A stretch of 64,000 nt of DNA from Zygnema cylindricum (taxonomy: Eukaryota; Streptophyta; Zygnematophyceae; Zygnematales; Zygnemataceae): contig JBBHKE010003190.1 of NCBI GenBank assembly GCA_037447655.1, forward strand, positions 613,424-677,423, given 5' to 3'. This document shows, in pieces, positions 1 through 10,781 of the stretch. Both the position numbers and the translations under genes were made by a program. Positions within the stretch are counted from its first letter, which is position 1; each line of letters opens with the position of its first letter. The notes beneath the pieces are model-generated. The model was not told the origin of the DNA. It made no database searches and was given only the letters and a program-made list of their open reading frames with translations.

Positions 1-32
1 ACATATTCACCAATGTAATCTTTAATGAGTAA
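1..32. other. Flank of gypsy copy G1
   Basis: Short unassigned flank. The four bases next to the element end (GTAA, 29-32) would be one copy of its target duplication. The other copy cannot be seen because the far end of G1 is truncated. Confidence 0.5.
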
Positions 33-330
33 TGTCGAGCGTGCGTGATTAATGTGAGGGAAGGGCCCACGGCTCGGAGTCGTCAGCATTGGAGTTCTGC
101 AAATAAACCTCGAATGCGGATGCTTCCCAAAATGATGATCATGCCCACTGCTGCCCACATCCCTCCCATAGATATGCATGGAAAATATGAGAGATGCTGG
201 TTCATGGAATAGGGAAGAGGGCAGGGGGAAAGCGAAAGTGATCCCCTCCCTCTTTCTCCCCCCCCCCCCCCCCCCCCTTGGCCGGGGAAAGGGATTTGGG
301 TCTCAGTAAGGTGGTTGATATCCCAGTTTC
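33..330 (-). repeat. B terminal repeat of G1
   Basis: About 298 bp following the polypurine tract and ending GCTCGACA in element sense. It matches 5984-6271, 7452-7740 and 45788-46074, including the shared GGGCATGATCAT and GGGCCCTTCCCTCA stretches. It holds a run of about 20 C (258-277) that the other copies lack. Confidence 0.85.
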
Positions 331-341
331 ACCCCCCCCTC
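331..341 (-). other. Polypurine tract of G1
   Basis: In element sense this is a G-rich purine run just before the B repeat and after the integrase stop. It is the expected plus-strand primer. The same position is purine-rich in G2 (7741-7751) and copy B (45777-45787). Confidence 0.65.
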
Positions 342-368
342 TTAGTCAACCTTGACTAAGATATAGAT

Positions 369-1735
369 TCAATTACCGGTGCATTCGCAGTTCCCATTGA
401 ACCAAGTGTGGAAGTGTAAAGGGTGTGGCTCCCAAGTGGAGGGGAGACAGGCTGAATGCCAACACTCACCACAGTGATTGCAAACCAATATGTCGTACAA
501 CTAGGAGGGTTGATTGCAAGCTGATGAACAAGAGGGAGGATCGGCAAAGTCAGTTAAGTGAAAAGTGGGTTCGTCTTCCAATCCCTGAATATGGCAAGGG
601 TCACATTGATCTGATTCTCTTTGATTCGTCGACCATCCTTTCCCTCCAATGTAAGAACCCCTTTGTTGGAAACCTCCACCACTTTCAAAATTACTCTCAC
701 GGCAGATATATCCAGCGTGTCCTTCTTCTGTTGCATCGGATATACAATGTCTCGCGGCATAAATCGTCGCTACCGGGGCAGATAATTCCCGCCTCGGCGT
801 TGAGAATACCACAACTGATCTCGGTGTTGAGCTTCTTGTAAATTGCCCATGAATGGAGGCATTTCTCGGTGGAATATCTTGGCTCTGTCAGCGATTAGTT
901 TTTCGACTGTCCCCTTGTCATCTATCGCAGGTAGGACCACGGCTTGGGCCGATGCGCCTCCAGGCAAGATGGGATGCTGTCCAAATAGAATGAAATAGGG
1001 GCTATAAGAGTGGAGTGAAGCCTGCTTGCTAAATCTGTAACCCATTGCAATCCAAGGCACTTTTCTGTCTCACTCCCCCAAGTCTTATTCCACGACATAT
1101 TTTCATAATGACCGCTTTACTGTCTGTACGCACCTTTCGGCCAAACCGTCGGCCTGAGGGTGGTCACGGCTGGTTAGCCGATAGTCGACTAGGCATTTTT
1201 CCAAGAGGATGGAAAATTCTACGGCAAATTCGAAGCCTTGGTCGGTCAGAACTTCCGCAGGCCCTCCGAATTGGCTAAAACCCTTTGCAAAAAGGCATCT
1301 GCAATTGCCTTGGACTCCTTCCGGGGTAAAAACCACCAACTCGATCCACTTGAAAAAATGTTCTATCATGACCAGCACAAAGCGGTTCCCCCGCCTACTG
1401 GTCGGAAGAGGTCCCAAAAGATCCAACGACCACCGATAAAATATCCCTCGGATAGGAAGCGAATGAAGCTCGGTCCCGCCCTTCTTATCAAAAGCTGCCT
1501 TAACTCGATCGCATGAGGAGCAAGTCTGCACAATTCGGTTGACTTCGGTCTGCAACCCATGCCACCAATAAGAGCCCGTAACCATGGAAGTGGTCTGCTT
1601 TTGCCCAAAGTGTCCACATTGCCGATGGAGATTGGAAATAAGAGTTTCTCGGTCAGAGGGGGGAGGAACCACTTTCCTCGTACCGTCTAACCATTTTCGA
1701 AGGAGAACGCCTCTGTCCCAATCATACACAGTCAT
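369..1735 (-). pseudogene. Gypsy integrase with C-terminal PHD finger (G1)
   Basis: Broken end of pol. The upstream part (1735-1103) has the HHCC zinc domain (HRQCGH then CSSC), the first catalytic Asp in SLDLLGPLP, the second in LTDQGFEF and the Glu in ADGLAERC. Downstream pieces (1060-501) give the integrase C-terminal domain. The tail has a PHD pattern: CSSAC, CNHC, WH, SAC and a final GNC, with the penultimate Cys replaced by Asn (WFNGNC). The frame ends at TGA (369-371). A stop sits between the first two PHD Cys pairs and there are several frameshifts. A PHD finger reads histone tails and would plausibly steer insertion. Confidence 0.85.
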
Positions 1736-1747
1736 CTGGGTCTGTAC

Positions 1748-3428
1748 TCAGGATAATGGAACTCCAGTCAGGTGGGGAAGAGGTGACCCTTGCTGGATAG
1801 ATTGGAGAGCATTGGGGTCGTTCCAAATGTCCTTCCGTCCGGCCCCTATGAGCGCTTGCCCCTCCACATCGGCAGAGAAAATTGACAGTTCCCCCCTTGA
1901 TTGGGGAAGCCAGATGAAAGCGCAGGATGCTTGAATGATTCCCAAGCTGATCTCAGGGTCCTCATAATGCCTAGCCTCGGTAGAATCCATGGTGGAGGGA
2001 TCACGATTCCGGCTAAGTCCATCGGCATTCCCATGGATCTCCTTTGCCCTATGAAAAATATCGAAATCATATTCTTGCAGGATAAAAACCCATCTGGAGA
2101 GTTTGCTGGTCAACTTACTATATTCCATGATCCATTTCAGGGGTTGGTGATCCGTAATTAGTGTGAAATGGACTCCGTACAAATAAGGTCGGAAATGCTC
2201 GATGGCCCAAACCAGTGCGAGTCACTCCCCGTGGTAACTACTTTAATTTCCTTCTGCCCTGTTGTTGCTCTGGCTGGCGTAGGCCACCACATATTCAGCT
2301 ACGACATCATCGACTTGAGCCAAAAAAGCTCCCAATCAAAACCTGCTCTAATCGGTATAAAGGAGGAAAGGTCTGTGGTGATCAGGCATCTGGAGCACGC
2401 GATGCTGTTTCAAAGCATCCTTCAAGAATTGGAAGGAAATCTGTTGTTCTTCCGCCCACTGCCAATCTTGGTCCTTCTGCAATAGCTGGTTAAGGGGCTG
2501 GGCGTGACTACTTAACTCGGGGATAAACTGCCGATAGTAATTAGCCAGACCCAAAAAGGTGCGAAGGGCCGAGATGTCATGTGGAGGGGGAAGAGCGTCA
2601 AGGGCGGCCACCTTGACCATTTAGGGACCCACAGTCCGGGGAGTCACCTCATGTCCGAGGTAAATGATTCTCTGCACCCCAAAAATACCTTTGCCCATTT
2701 GATATTTCAAGCCCGCTGCTTGGAGTGCCCGGAGAACGATTGGGATATGCTCCAGGTGTTCCTCAAAAGTCTTTGAGAATATAATAACATCATCGATGTA
2801 GCACCGGGCACAATTGATTCCTTAGTGCGCTTCGTCCATTGCCCGTTGGAAGTTTGTTAGTGCATTTCTTAAGCCCGAAAGGCATATAAATCCATTCATA
2901 AGGTCTGGAGCCAGCCCAAAATGCAGTTCTCTCCCAGTGCTTTGGTTCCATGGCAATCTGGTGGAAACCATTTTTCATGTCCAGAGTGGAATATATAGTG
3001 GCGCTAGCAAGAGAGTGGAATATCTCTTATAGAGTCAGCATCGGATATAGGTCAAGGATGGTGGCCGTGTTCAGCATGCGATAATTTCCGCACATCCAAA
3101 AATCTACGGTTTTCCCAGATGAGTCCTTTTTGGGAGGGAGGACTGTCGGGGAAGCAAACCCATGAAGTTCGGTGCTTTCCTGAACCAATCTGGCTTCCAC
3201 CAAAGTGTGGACTTTAGCCGTGATAAATTCCTTTTCCTTGAAACTGAGAGGATACTGCTTCTGCCAAACAGTAGCCGTCTTGTCGATCAAATCGATTCGG
3301 AAAGGTGTTCCTTTGTAAATACTAACATCTGTCTCTGACCATGGGAACACATGTTTGTTTTTGGCCAATAGCTCGGAGAGCCGCGCCTCTTGCTGAGGGT
3401 CCAACTGCTCCCCTAAGGTCCAATCCAT
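1748..3428 (-). pseudogene. Gypsy reverse transcriptase and RNase H (G1)
   Basis: Collinear with the same module in G2 and copy B. It starts at MDWTLGEQLDPQQEARL. RT fingers and palm are visible (DMKNGFHQIAMEPKHWER, MPFGLKK), then the thumb/connection (RTFLGLANYYRQFIPE) and RNase H with LITDHQPLKW. The tail continues into the linker before the integrase. Frameshifts near 2790, 2620 and 2348 break the reading. No neighbouring promoter was seen; it would be made as part of the gag-pol polyprotein. Confidence 0.85.
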
Positions 3429-3659
3429 TTTCCCTGTCTCAACGGCAGCCCAAGCTTCCGGCGGTCCACCCCAAAGATATATGTCGAATTCCAGCCCTAC
3501 CGGTGGATCTGCCCCTACCTCTCCAGCTAGGACACTACTGCTGACAACTTCCGATAAGCTGTTGTCGTCTTAGCCGCCGTTCCCCCCCAGTAGGGAAACC
3601 TCGATGGTAAAATGTTAATTTTTGTTTTTCTTCTCCTTCTCCTTTCTCTCCCCCCCTCA

Positions 3660-4830
3660 AGCTGCAAAGTTGCCTGCAGCGCTAACAACTGAGGAGCTTG
3701 AATGTAAATTTCCCTTGATTGCGGGGACGTGAGGTTGGAAAAGGCAAGTGCATGCTTGAGTACCCATGTGACCGAATTCAAATCCATACTTTGCCCCATA
3801 AGGCTGCACCGCTAAAGGTCTGACATACCTGGTGCTGCCGTGGTGCCTTTCTCAAATCCCATTGCCTTTTCCCATTCAGCAATCGTCAGTGTTTCCGAGA
3901 GTCGTGTGTTGTTGTCAAAAATCATTCTTGCCCCTCCTTTCTGATAAGCGTGACAGTGAGGGAAAGAGACAAATGTCGGAGGACTTTTCTTGGGAATCCC
4001 AGTCTGTTGGACCGGAAGAAGGGTTGGCGGTCTGGTTGAGTCACAGGGGTGGCTATTCTACCTCCCTGAAGTATTTGCTGAACTGAATTCTTCGGGTCAG
4101 GGATTTCCTTCTCCAACAGTCTTCGGAGGACTAGAAGCGGGATCATATTGGTCCAATATGCCCTGACTTTGTGTGCCCGGGATCCCATTTGTGCGGCGTC
4201 AAAAACTAAGGGAGCCCTTAAAATTCGGGTTACGTGATTCCAGCTATCCGCAACCTGTTTTCGTTTATCATCTCTCGGGTGGACGTTTTCCAGCACGTAC
4301 CCCACCGGTGTGTCCTCGAGCTGTTGAAGCCACGAGATTAATTAGATCAACCGGAAAAATGTTCCACTTATGTGGTCTTGATGCCCTTTTCCTTATCGAG
4401 CAAGGGAGTATCCCTGACACGTCTAGCCTGCAAACACCAAATCCACTCTTCCCAAACTGGCTAGGTGGGTCTCCATGATGTTTTCTACATTGTGGGGAAG
4501 ACTTCAGTGAGCTTTAGAGAAGGCTGATACTGGAAGCTGTTGAGGATATAGGTGATGGAGTTGTTGGAGGCGATGTTCGCTGACAGCCCGTGCCTCGGGT
4601 GATATGTCCACGGCCGTGTATGACTCCACCAGATATCGTGTTTTCAAAACCGCTTCCAAATCGGAACTAATTCTCGAAAATAGGGATAAAACACGCAGTC
4701 CGGACTCGGAAACTTCTAATGACACCACTTGTTGATTGAACTCCTCGTTATCGGTCTCGAGGTTGGAAGCATTAGACTTTGGTGTAGAAATGGCTTCCTT
4801 TAATGTTAAGGCTGAAAATGATTTATCCAC
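3660..4830 (-). pseudogene. DNMT3/DRM-like cytosine-C5 methyltransferase domain (G1)
   Basis: Lies between protease and RT. Motif I (SAM binding) is LSLFSRISS, with the usual Gly changed to Arg. Motif IV reads stop-TCQGYS, so Trp and Pro are lost but the catalytic Cys remains. Motif VI is YVLENVHP, followed by RAHKVRAYWTNM (motif VIII region). The order of the last blocks (GRIATPVT, then the GF block and a GQS-type motif X) matches the DNMT3/DRM group. The right-hand part is frameshifted. This copy is inactive. Host DNMTs methylate cytosine using SAM; here the domain is embedded in pol. Confidence 0.85.
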
Positions 4831-4905
4831 TCCCCACCGGAGTTTTGCTACCTGCGATAATCTATTGTTATATTCTTTCTCCCACCGCTTGGAAATTGGG
4901 AATTG

Positions 4906-5979
4906 CTAGATTTTTTTGGCGATATCTATAAAACTGCTAAACAGTTCCGTCGGAGATGATGTCATGTACAGCGGGTAGCAACTAGACGCTAGGACATTTG
5001 TTTTTCCCCGGTTCCAAAAATCCAAAGGAACCACCACTATGGTTCCTTCCGGATTTCTGGGGTCCCGGACGGTACATTGTTCCTTCCACACGCTCTAACT
5101 CATATTGAGCCGGGTCCAAGTGGCCATTCCCAACAGAATTTCGAATTGAGTCCCTTCCACCACTAAGAAGGGAAGCTCAATTTTCACCCTCTGGCCTCCG
5201 TCATCAGAAAACTCGATTTCCATGGCCTTGATTATTCCATGGACTCGTTGGCTGTCGTTGCTTACGGTGCTTAAGCCGATGTTGCTTGGGCAGATTTCGA
5301 GCAGGAGTTCCTCGGGCATTTTTAGCAAGGCAGAGATGGTGATGAGGTTGGGGAGGGCTTTGGTGTTGACCACAGCGTCCTGGTATCCCCCGTATCCGTT
5401 GAGCTTGAATTCCCTGTTTGGTTCAGTATACGAGCTACAGATAACGTTTTGTAGTCCCTATCCACTATAGGGGTTTTAGGATCGGTTGACAAAATACTTC
5501 AGTTGGTGGAGTGGTCCTATCTACCCCCCCCTTTCCTGAGTGGATCTCCACTCCCGATGCCTGAATGAGGATCTCTTCGGGCAAGTTGTGGGAGGATGCC
5601 AGAATCTTCACGTGGGTGAGGGCATAGGGCATGAGGTGCCGGACTAGCATGACAGCTGGTTTGGAGGATGGAAGTGTTGCTTTTGGTGAAGATGGGGATG
5701 AGTTCGGTCCCTGCAAATCTGGATTTTGTCCTTCAGTCTCACTCTCGGAGCCGGAATCTGGGATCGGAGGGGTTTGTGGAGTGTCATTATCTGGGCGTTC
5801 TGCCATATATTTCTCAAACCAATCCTGATTCTCCTTTTTTTCTCGTTCTAGGGACTCCTTCTTTTCCTGCTCTTTTTCGTTCGGGTAATTTTCGAATTCG
5901 GGAGGCAGTTTAGGTTTGGGAGGATGAGATGGTGGCTAAAAGGGCTTGATCCCCAAGCCGATGTTGTTGTTTAGCGTTA
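4906..5979 (-). pseudogene. Gypsy protease region and gag-pol linker (G1)
   Basis: Element order: GLGIKPF, a charged Pro/Ser/Glu linker (5806-5465) and the retropepsin-like domain (5373-5095). Where copy B has VVDTGALPNLI, G1 reads VVNTKALPNLI, so the catalytic Asp is Asn and the Gly is Lys; the protease is dead. The C-terminal retropepsin hallmark (FEILLGMATWTRL) is kept. A further conserved stretch (5091-4906) of unknown role precedes the methyltransferase. Confidence 0.8.
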
Positions 5980-5983
5980 CTGC
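5980..5983. repeat. Target site duplication of G2 (left), CTGC
   Basis: CTGC immediately before the TGTCGAGC end of G2, repeated at 22261-22264 immediately after the other end. Removing 5984-22260 plus one copy rejoins the G1 gag-pol text. A 4-bp duplication fits a retroviral-type integrase. Confidence 0.9.
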
Positions 5984-6271
5984 TGTCGAGCGTGCCTGAT
6001 GAACATGAGGGAAGGGCCCAAAGCACGGCGTCGTCGGCATTGGAGTCCTACAAATAAACCCCGAATGCGAATGCTTCCCATAATAATGATCATGCCCACT
6101 GCTGCCCCCATCCCTCCCATAGACATGCATGCACATATAGGAGGAGAAGAAGGACCAAGACTAGGAATGAAGGCATGGGAAGGCGAAAAGATCTCCCCTC
6201 CCCCTTCCTTTCCCCATCAAACCGGGGAAAGGGAGTTGGGTTTTCGGTTTATCGGGTCGGTGCCCCGATTT
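5984..6271 (-). repeat. B2 split repeat of G2
   Basis: 288 bp, the outermost 3' part of G2, ending GCTCGACA. Nearly identical to B1 (7452-7740). It joins A2 directly at 6271/6272 with no polypurine tract between, unlike B1, which is preceded by one. Confidence 0.85.
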
Positions 6272-7449
6272 TGTGCTTTGTCCACTGGAAGTCTATAGCA
6301 TTTGTTCCCTCAAAACCCATTGTTTTAATACAAGGAAGTTGCAGTTTTACTCCGGGAGGTTCACGCCAAAGCAAAAGAAATTACAAAAGAATACACAAAT
6401 GCACTACCATGTTGACATATAGAAATAAATAGGAATGGCTGTTTCAGATTTAACAATATCACCTTGACCATAGAATAAAATATAAGATGGAAGATTTAAA
6501 GATGGCGGAGCAAGCTTAACATACCCCGACAATTTACGATGACAATGAGAAAAGACGATCTCTCTCCCAATGGTTGTGTAAATAGGTATGATACTCCTGC
6601 GACCCTCGGTGTCCGCAACTCGGAACCGACTACACTCTTCTCAGTTTCAAGCAGGGAAAAATCCAAAAATCACCCAAAGGGAAGATAATGCCAATTACCA
6701 GCCCGAACTATGATTCCCACAATGGACAAATCCAAAACAAAGATGGCAATAGAGTCAAAACAAAACAAAGATTCTTCCAAAAGAAGGTTTGTTAGATTTT
6801 TTGAAGGTTTTCACAGGAGACAGTACTGAAAAGCAACCTGTCTCCTTCGACCCCAATTGCCTTATACATCAAAGTTTGTCATCTTGCAAGTCCGAAAGTC
6901 AAAGCTACGCTATTAACCAATGAGCGGCAAGCAAGTGTAAATGAACTGTCACAAGACAAATTTATCCGTATTACACTCGGGGCAAAAAGTTTTGCTCCGG
7001 ACTGCGGCTAGATCCGCAGCCACAAGTATTTATTTGGACCACAATTATAAGACAAAATCCTGAAAATGACACTAACTTGCCAGACTTTGACCTAACGTAA
7101 TAAATGGACGAAAAGTCAGCTGAGACAGAACTAAATTTCTACTGACAAATACCAGCATAATCTAAATGCAAATCCGAAAAGTTACGTGGCAATCCACAAT
7201 GTACTCCCCAAAGGGGCTGGTGGCAAATGGTTCCCTATAACGGATTGTAATCTTTGAGACGGTAGAACTTTGTCATCCGGCCTCCGTTTGGCGCCAAATA
7301 AAGTGCGTTCCGCTCAGTTTAGGAAATACAAGGATTTCGTCCAGCTTGGTGCACTCACTCCTCCGTACTCTGAAGACCGTACAGAGTAAAAAGGGCCCAA
7401 AAATCCTTGGTGTTATAAAGGTATGCCTGAAAAGCACCTGGGCTTGACA
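6272..7449 (-). repeat. A2 split repeat of G2
   Basis: 1178 bp starting TGTCAAGCC in element sense and ending CAAAGCACA. It matches A1 (21082-22260, 1179 bp) along its whole length, at roughly nine bases in ten by eye. A copies also lie at 26371-27417 (G1, truncated) and 28370-29606 (copy B). Confidence 0.88.
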
Positions 7450-7451
7450 CT

Positions 7452-7740
7452 TGTTGAGCGTGCCTGATGAACGTGAGGGAAGGGCCCAAAGCACGGCGTC
7501 GTCGGCATTTTCAGTCCTACAAATAAACCCCGAATGCGAATGCTTCCCATAATAATGATCATGCCCACTGCTGCCCCCATCCCTCCCATAGAGATGCATG
7601 CACAAATAGGAGGGGAAGAAGGACCGGGACTAGGAATGAAGGCATGGGAAGGCGAAAAGATCTCCCCTCCTCCTTCCTTTCCCAATCAAACCGGGGAAAG
7701 GGGGTTGGGTTTTTTGTTTATCGGGTCGGTGCCCCGATTT
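7452..7740 (-). repeat. B1 split repeat of G2
   Basis: 289 bp directly after the polypurine tract, ending GCTCAACA in element sense. Two bases (7450-7451) separate it from the TGTC start of A2. Confidence 0.85.
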
Positions 7741-7751
7741 CCCCCCGTTTT
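7741..7751 (-). other. Polypurine tract of G2
   Basis: Element-sense AAAACGGGGGG directly before B1, at the same place as in G1 and copy B. Confidence 0.65.
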
Positions 7752-7780
7752 AGTCAACTGTGACTAAGAAAAAGAAATAA

Positions 7781-8450
7781 TTACCCGCCCAATTCACAAT
7801 TCCCGCAGAACCATGGACTACGGGATGGAGAACGTGGTTCCCACGAGGAGGGGAGACAAGGTGGGTGCCAACACTGAGTGCACTGATTGCAGACCAAGAT
7901 GTTGTGCTGCGGGGAGGACATGTTGCAGGATGATGAACAGGAAAGAGGATCGGCAAAGTAAGTCAAGTGGAAAGTGGGCTCGTCTTCCAATCCTCGGAGG
8001 TGGCAAGGGGCCACATTGATGTGATTCTCTTTAATTCTCCGACCATCTTTCCCTTCCAAAGTCAGAACTCCCTTGTTTGAAACTTCCACCACTTTCAAAA
8101 TCACCTGCCCGGCAAAAATGTCAAGCGTATCTTTTTTCTGTTGCATTCGATACACAAAGTCTCCCAGAATAAATTGTCGTTGTCGGGGCACATAATCTCC
8201 GCTCCGGCGTTGGGAATGCCACAATTGATCTCGGTGTTGTGTCGCCTGTAAATTCCCCATGGCGAGAGGTATCTCTCGGTGGAAAATTTTGGCACGGTCC
8301 GCAATCAGTTTTTTGACGGTTCCCTTGTCATCCATTTCCAGGAGAACCACCGATTGGGCCGAGGCAGCCCAGGAAGAATGGGATGTCGTCAGAATAAAAT
8401 GAAGTTAGGACTATAGGAGTGGAGAGAAGCCTGTCGGCTGAATCTATAGA
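7781..8450 (-). pseudogene. Integrase C-terminal domain and intact PHD finger (G2)
   Basis: Continuous for about 190 residues from 8350 to its stop. It holds the conserved gypsy-type segment (HRDQLWHSQRR, GDFVYRMQQKKDTLD) followed by a C4HC3 PHD pattern: CSSSC, 11 residues, CNQC, four residues to His (TQCWH), two to Cys (PPC), 16 residues, then CGNC. All eight ligands are present, the best PHD of the three copies. A chromodomain, usual in chromoviruses, is absent. The upstream part is broken by a copia LTR scrap. Histone-tail binding is inferred from the family. Confidence 0.88.
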
Positions 8451-8602
8451 AAGTGTTATTTCACAGGGGTGAATCTATATTGGGGTTCTGACTGTCAAGG
8501 GGTCAGTCACTTGGGTTTATATTAACTTGGAGTCGGCACTATCTAGATTAGCTTCTTTTGGATCTGCATACTCTAAGGGCCAATGGAGGTCTCAGAGTTT
8601 CA
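8451..8602 (+). mobile_element. Copia LTR 3' scrap inside G2 integrase
   Basis: About 150 bp matching (inverted) 14775-14950, ending with the gag start ATGGAGGTCTCAGAGTTTCA also seen at the copia1 LTR end. It replaces integrase text between the FTNLLEKC and SRQASLHSY segments, so insertion was accompanied by deletion of the third catalytic residue region. No target duplication is visible. Confidence 0.75.
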
Positions 8603-9094
8603 GCATTTCTCCAAAAGGTTGGTAAATTCTCTGGCAAATTCCGATCCCTGGTCTGTCAGAACCTCTGCTGGCGCTCTAAATTGTGACAGAATTCTTTGGA
8701 AGAAGGCGTCGGCAATGGACTTGGACTCCTTTCGGGGCAAAACCACAAGCTCTATCCATTTTGAGATATGTTCAATCATGACCAGAACAAAACGATTCCC
8801 ACGTCGGCTTGTCATAAGGTCCCAAAAGATCCAAAGACCACCGATAAAACATTTCCCGGATAGGAAAAGAATGAAGCTCAGTCACGCCCTTTTTGTCAAA
8901 AGATGCCTTAACTCGATCGCCGAAAGAGCAAGTCTGTACAATTCGGTTGACTTGGGCCCACAACGCGTGCCCTCAATAAGAACTTGTAACTAGGGAAGTG
9001 GTCCGCTTCTGTCGGAAGTGTCTGCATTGCTTATGGAGATTGGTAATCAGAGTTTCTCGATCGGATGGAGGAGGAACCACTTTCCTTATATCGT
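8603..9094 (-). pseudogene. Gypsy integrase zinc domain and catalytic core (G2, partial)
   Basis: Shows the second half of the HHCC domain (RIVQTCSFGD, last Cys lost), the first catalytic Asp (RWSLDLLGP) and the second (LTDQGSEFA). It stops at LLEKC where the copia LTR scrap begins, so the Glu-containing segment is missing. One frameshift separates the two blocks. Confidence 0.8.
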
Positions 9095-10773
9095 CTAACC
9101 ATTTCCGGAGGAGAACGCCTTGGTCCCATTCATACGCTTCATCTGGGTCTGAACTCGGGACAGTTGAACTCCACCCAAATAGGGAAGAGGGGATCCCTGC
9201 TGGATGGATTGGAGAGCTTCAAAGTCATTCCAGATGTCTTTCCGTCCAGCTCCTATGGGTGCGTGCCCCTTAACATCTGCTGCAAAGGTTGACAATGCCC
9301 CCCCAAATGGAGGAAGCCAAATTAAGGCGGAGGATGCTCGAATGAGTCCCAAATTGAGTTCCGGGTCTCCGTCATGCCGAGCCTCGGTGGAATCCAGTGT
9401 AGAAGGATCAGGGTTTCGGCTAAGTTCGTTGGCATTCCTATAGATTTCCCCTGCCCGGTGGACAATGCTGAAATCATATTCCTGCAGGATAAGCACCCAT
9501 CTGGCGAGTTTGCCGGTCAACTTACTATTTTCCATGATTCATTTCAGGGGTTCGTGGTCGGTAATCAGTGTGAAATGGACCACGTACAAATAAGGTTTGA
9601 AATGCTGGATGGCCCAAACAGCTGCAAGAAGCTCCCCATGATAACTGCTATAATTCCCCTCAGCTTGGTTGTTGCTCCGGCTGGCGTAAGCCACCACATA
9701 CTCGGCCCCGGCGTTGTCAACTAGAGCCAAAACCGCTCCCAATATAAACCTACTCCAATCAATGTAAAGGAGGAAAAGCCTTTGGTGATCAGGCATCCGG
9801 AGCACTGGGTGCTGTTTCAAGGCATCTTTCAAGAACTGGAAAGATATCTGCTGTTCCTCGGCCCACTGCCATTCTTGATCTTTGTGCAAGAGCTTATTTA
9901 GGGGCTGGGCGTGGCTACTGAACTCGAGAATAAACCTTCGATAGTAGTTAGCTAGGCCGAGAAAGGTGCGCAAGAAAGAATTGTCCTGCGGGAGAGGAAG
10001 AGCGTACAGGGCTGCAACCTTGACCATATGGGGACCCACTGTCCCGGGTGTCACCTCATGTCCGAGGTAAATAATTTTCTGCACACCAAAAATACCCTTG
10101 CCCTGGTGACATTTCAAGCGCGCTGCTTGAAGAACCCGGAGAACGATCTGGATATGCTTGAAGTGTTTTTCAAAGGTCTAGGAGAATATTATCACATCGT
10201 CGATGTAGCACCGGGCACAATTGATTCCTCACAGCGCTTCGTCCATGACCCGTTCGAACTTGGCTGGTGCATTCTTCAGTCCGAAGGGCATGTACATCCA
10301 CTCATAAAGTGTGGATCCTGCCCAGAATGCTATTCTCTCTCGGTGTTTCCGTTCCATGGCAATCTGGTGGAATCCATTCTTCATGTCCAGAGTGGAGAAG
10401 ATAGTGGTTCCAGCAAGAGAGTCGAATATCTCTTCCGTGGTTGGCATTGGATACCGGTCAGCAATGGTGGCGGTGTTCAATATGCGGTAATCCCCACACA
10501 TTCGGAAATCCACAATTTTCCCGGATGAGTCATTCTTAGGAGGGAGAACGTGGGGGAAGCAAACCCATGGAGTCTGGTGCTTTCCTGAACCAACCCGATG
10601 TCCACCAAAGTTTGGAATTTTGCGGTAATAAACTCATTTTCCTTGAAGCTTGAGGGATACTGTTTCTGCCAGACAGTTGTGGTTTTGTCGATCAAGTCAA
10701 TCAAAAAGGGGGTTCCTTTGTAGATTCCGACATTTGTTTCCGACCATGAGAAAACCTGATTGTTTCTGGCCAA
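9095..10773 (-). pseudogene. Gypsy reverse transcriptase and RNase H (G2)
   Basis: The RT palm is readable: MDFRMCGDYRILNTATIADR, DMKNGFHQIAMERKHRER, then CYIDDVIIFS with the YxDD catalytic pair, just beyond a stop. The thumb is RTFLGLANYYRRF. RNase H follows in the same 192-residue frame (10117-9539) with ITDHEPLK; the first RNase H block reads LLYIDWSR. The linker to integrase continues to 9095. Three frame changes separate the blocks. Confidence 0.85.
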
Positions 10774-10781
10774 CTGTTCTG

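Noticed and set aside
258-277. Poly-C run of about 20 as a functional G-quadruplex or recombination signal
   Set aside because: Single copy, absent from the other B repeats. Likely slippage or sequence error.
6272-7740. A2-B2 and B1 read as ordinary LTRs of two adjacent elements
   Set aside because: The only perfect duplication (CTGC) lies outside the whole block. The two bases between B1 and A2 do not repeat any flank, and the coding region lies between A and B in all three copies. Kept as the alternative to the split-repeat model.
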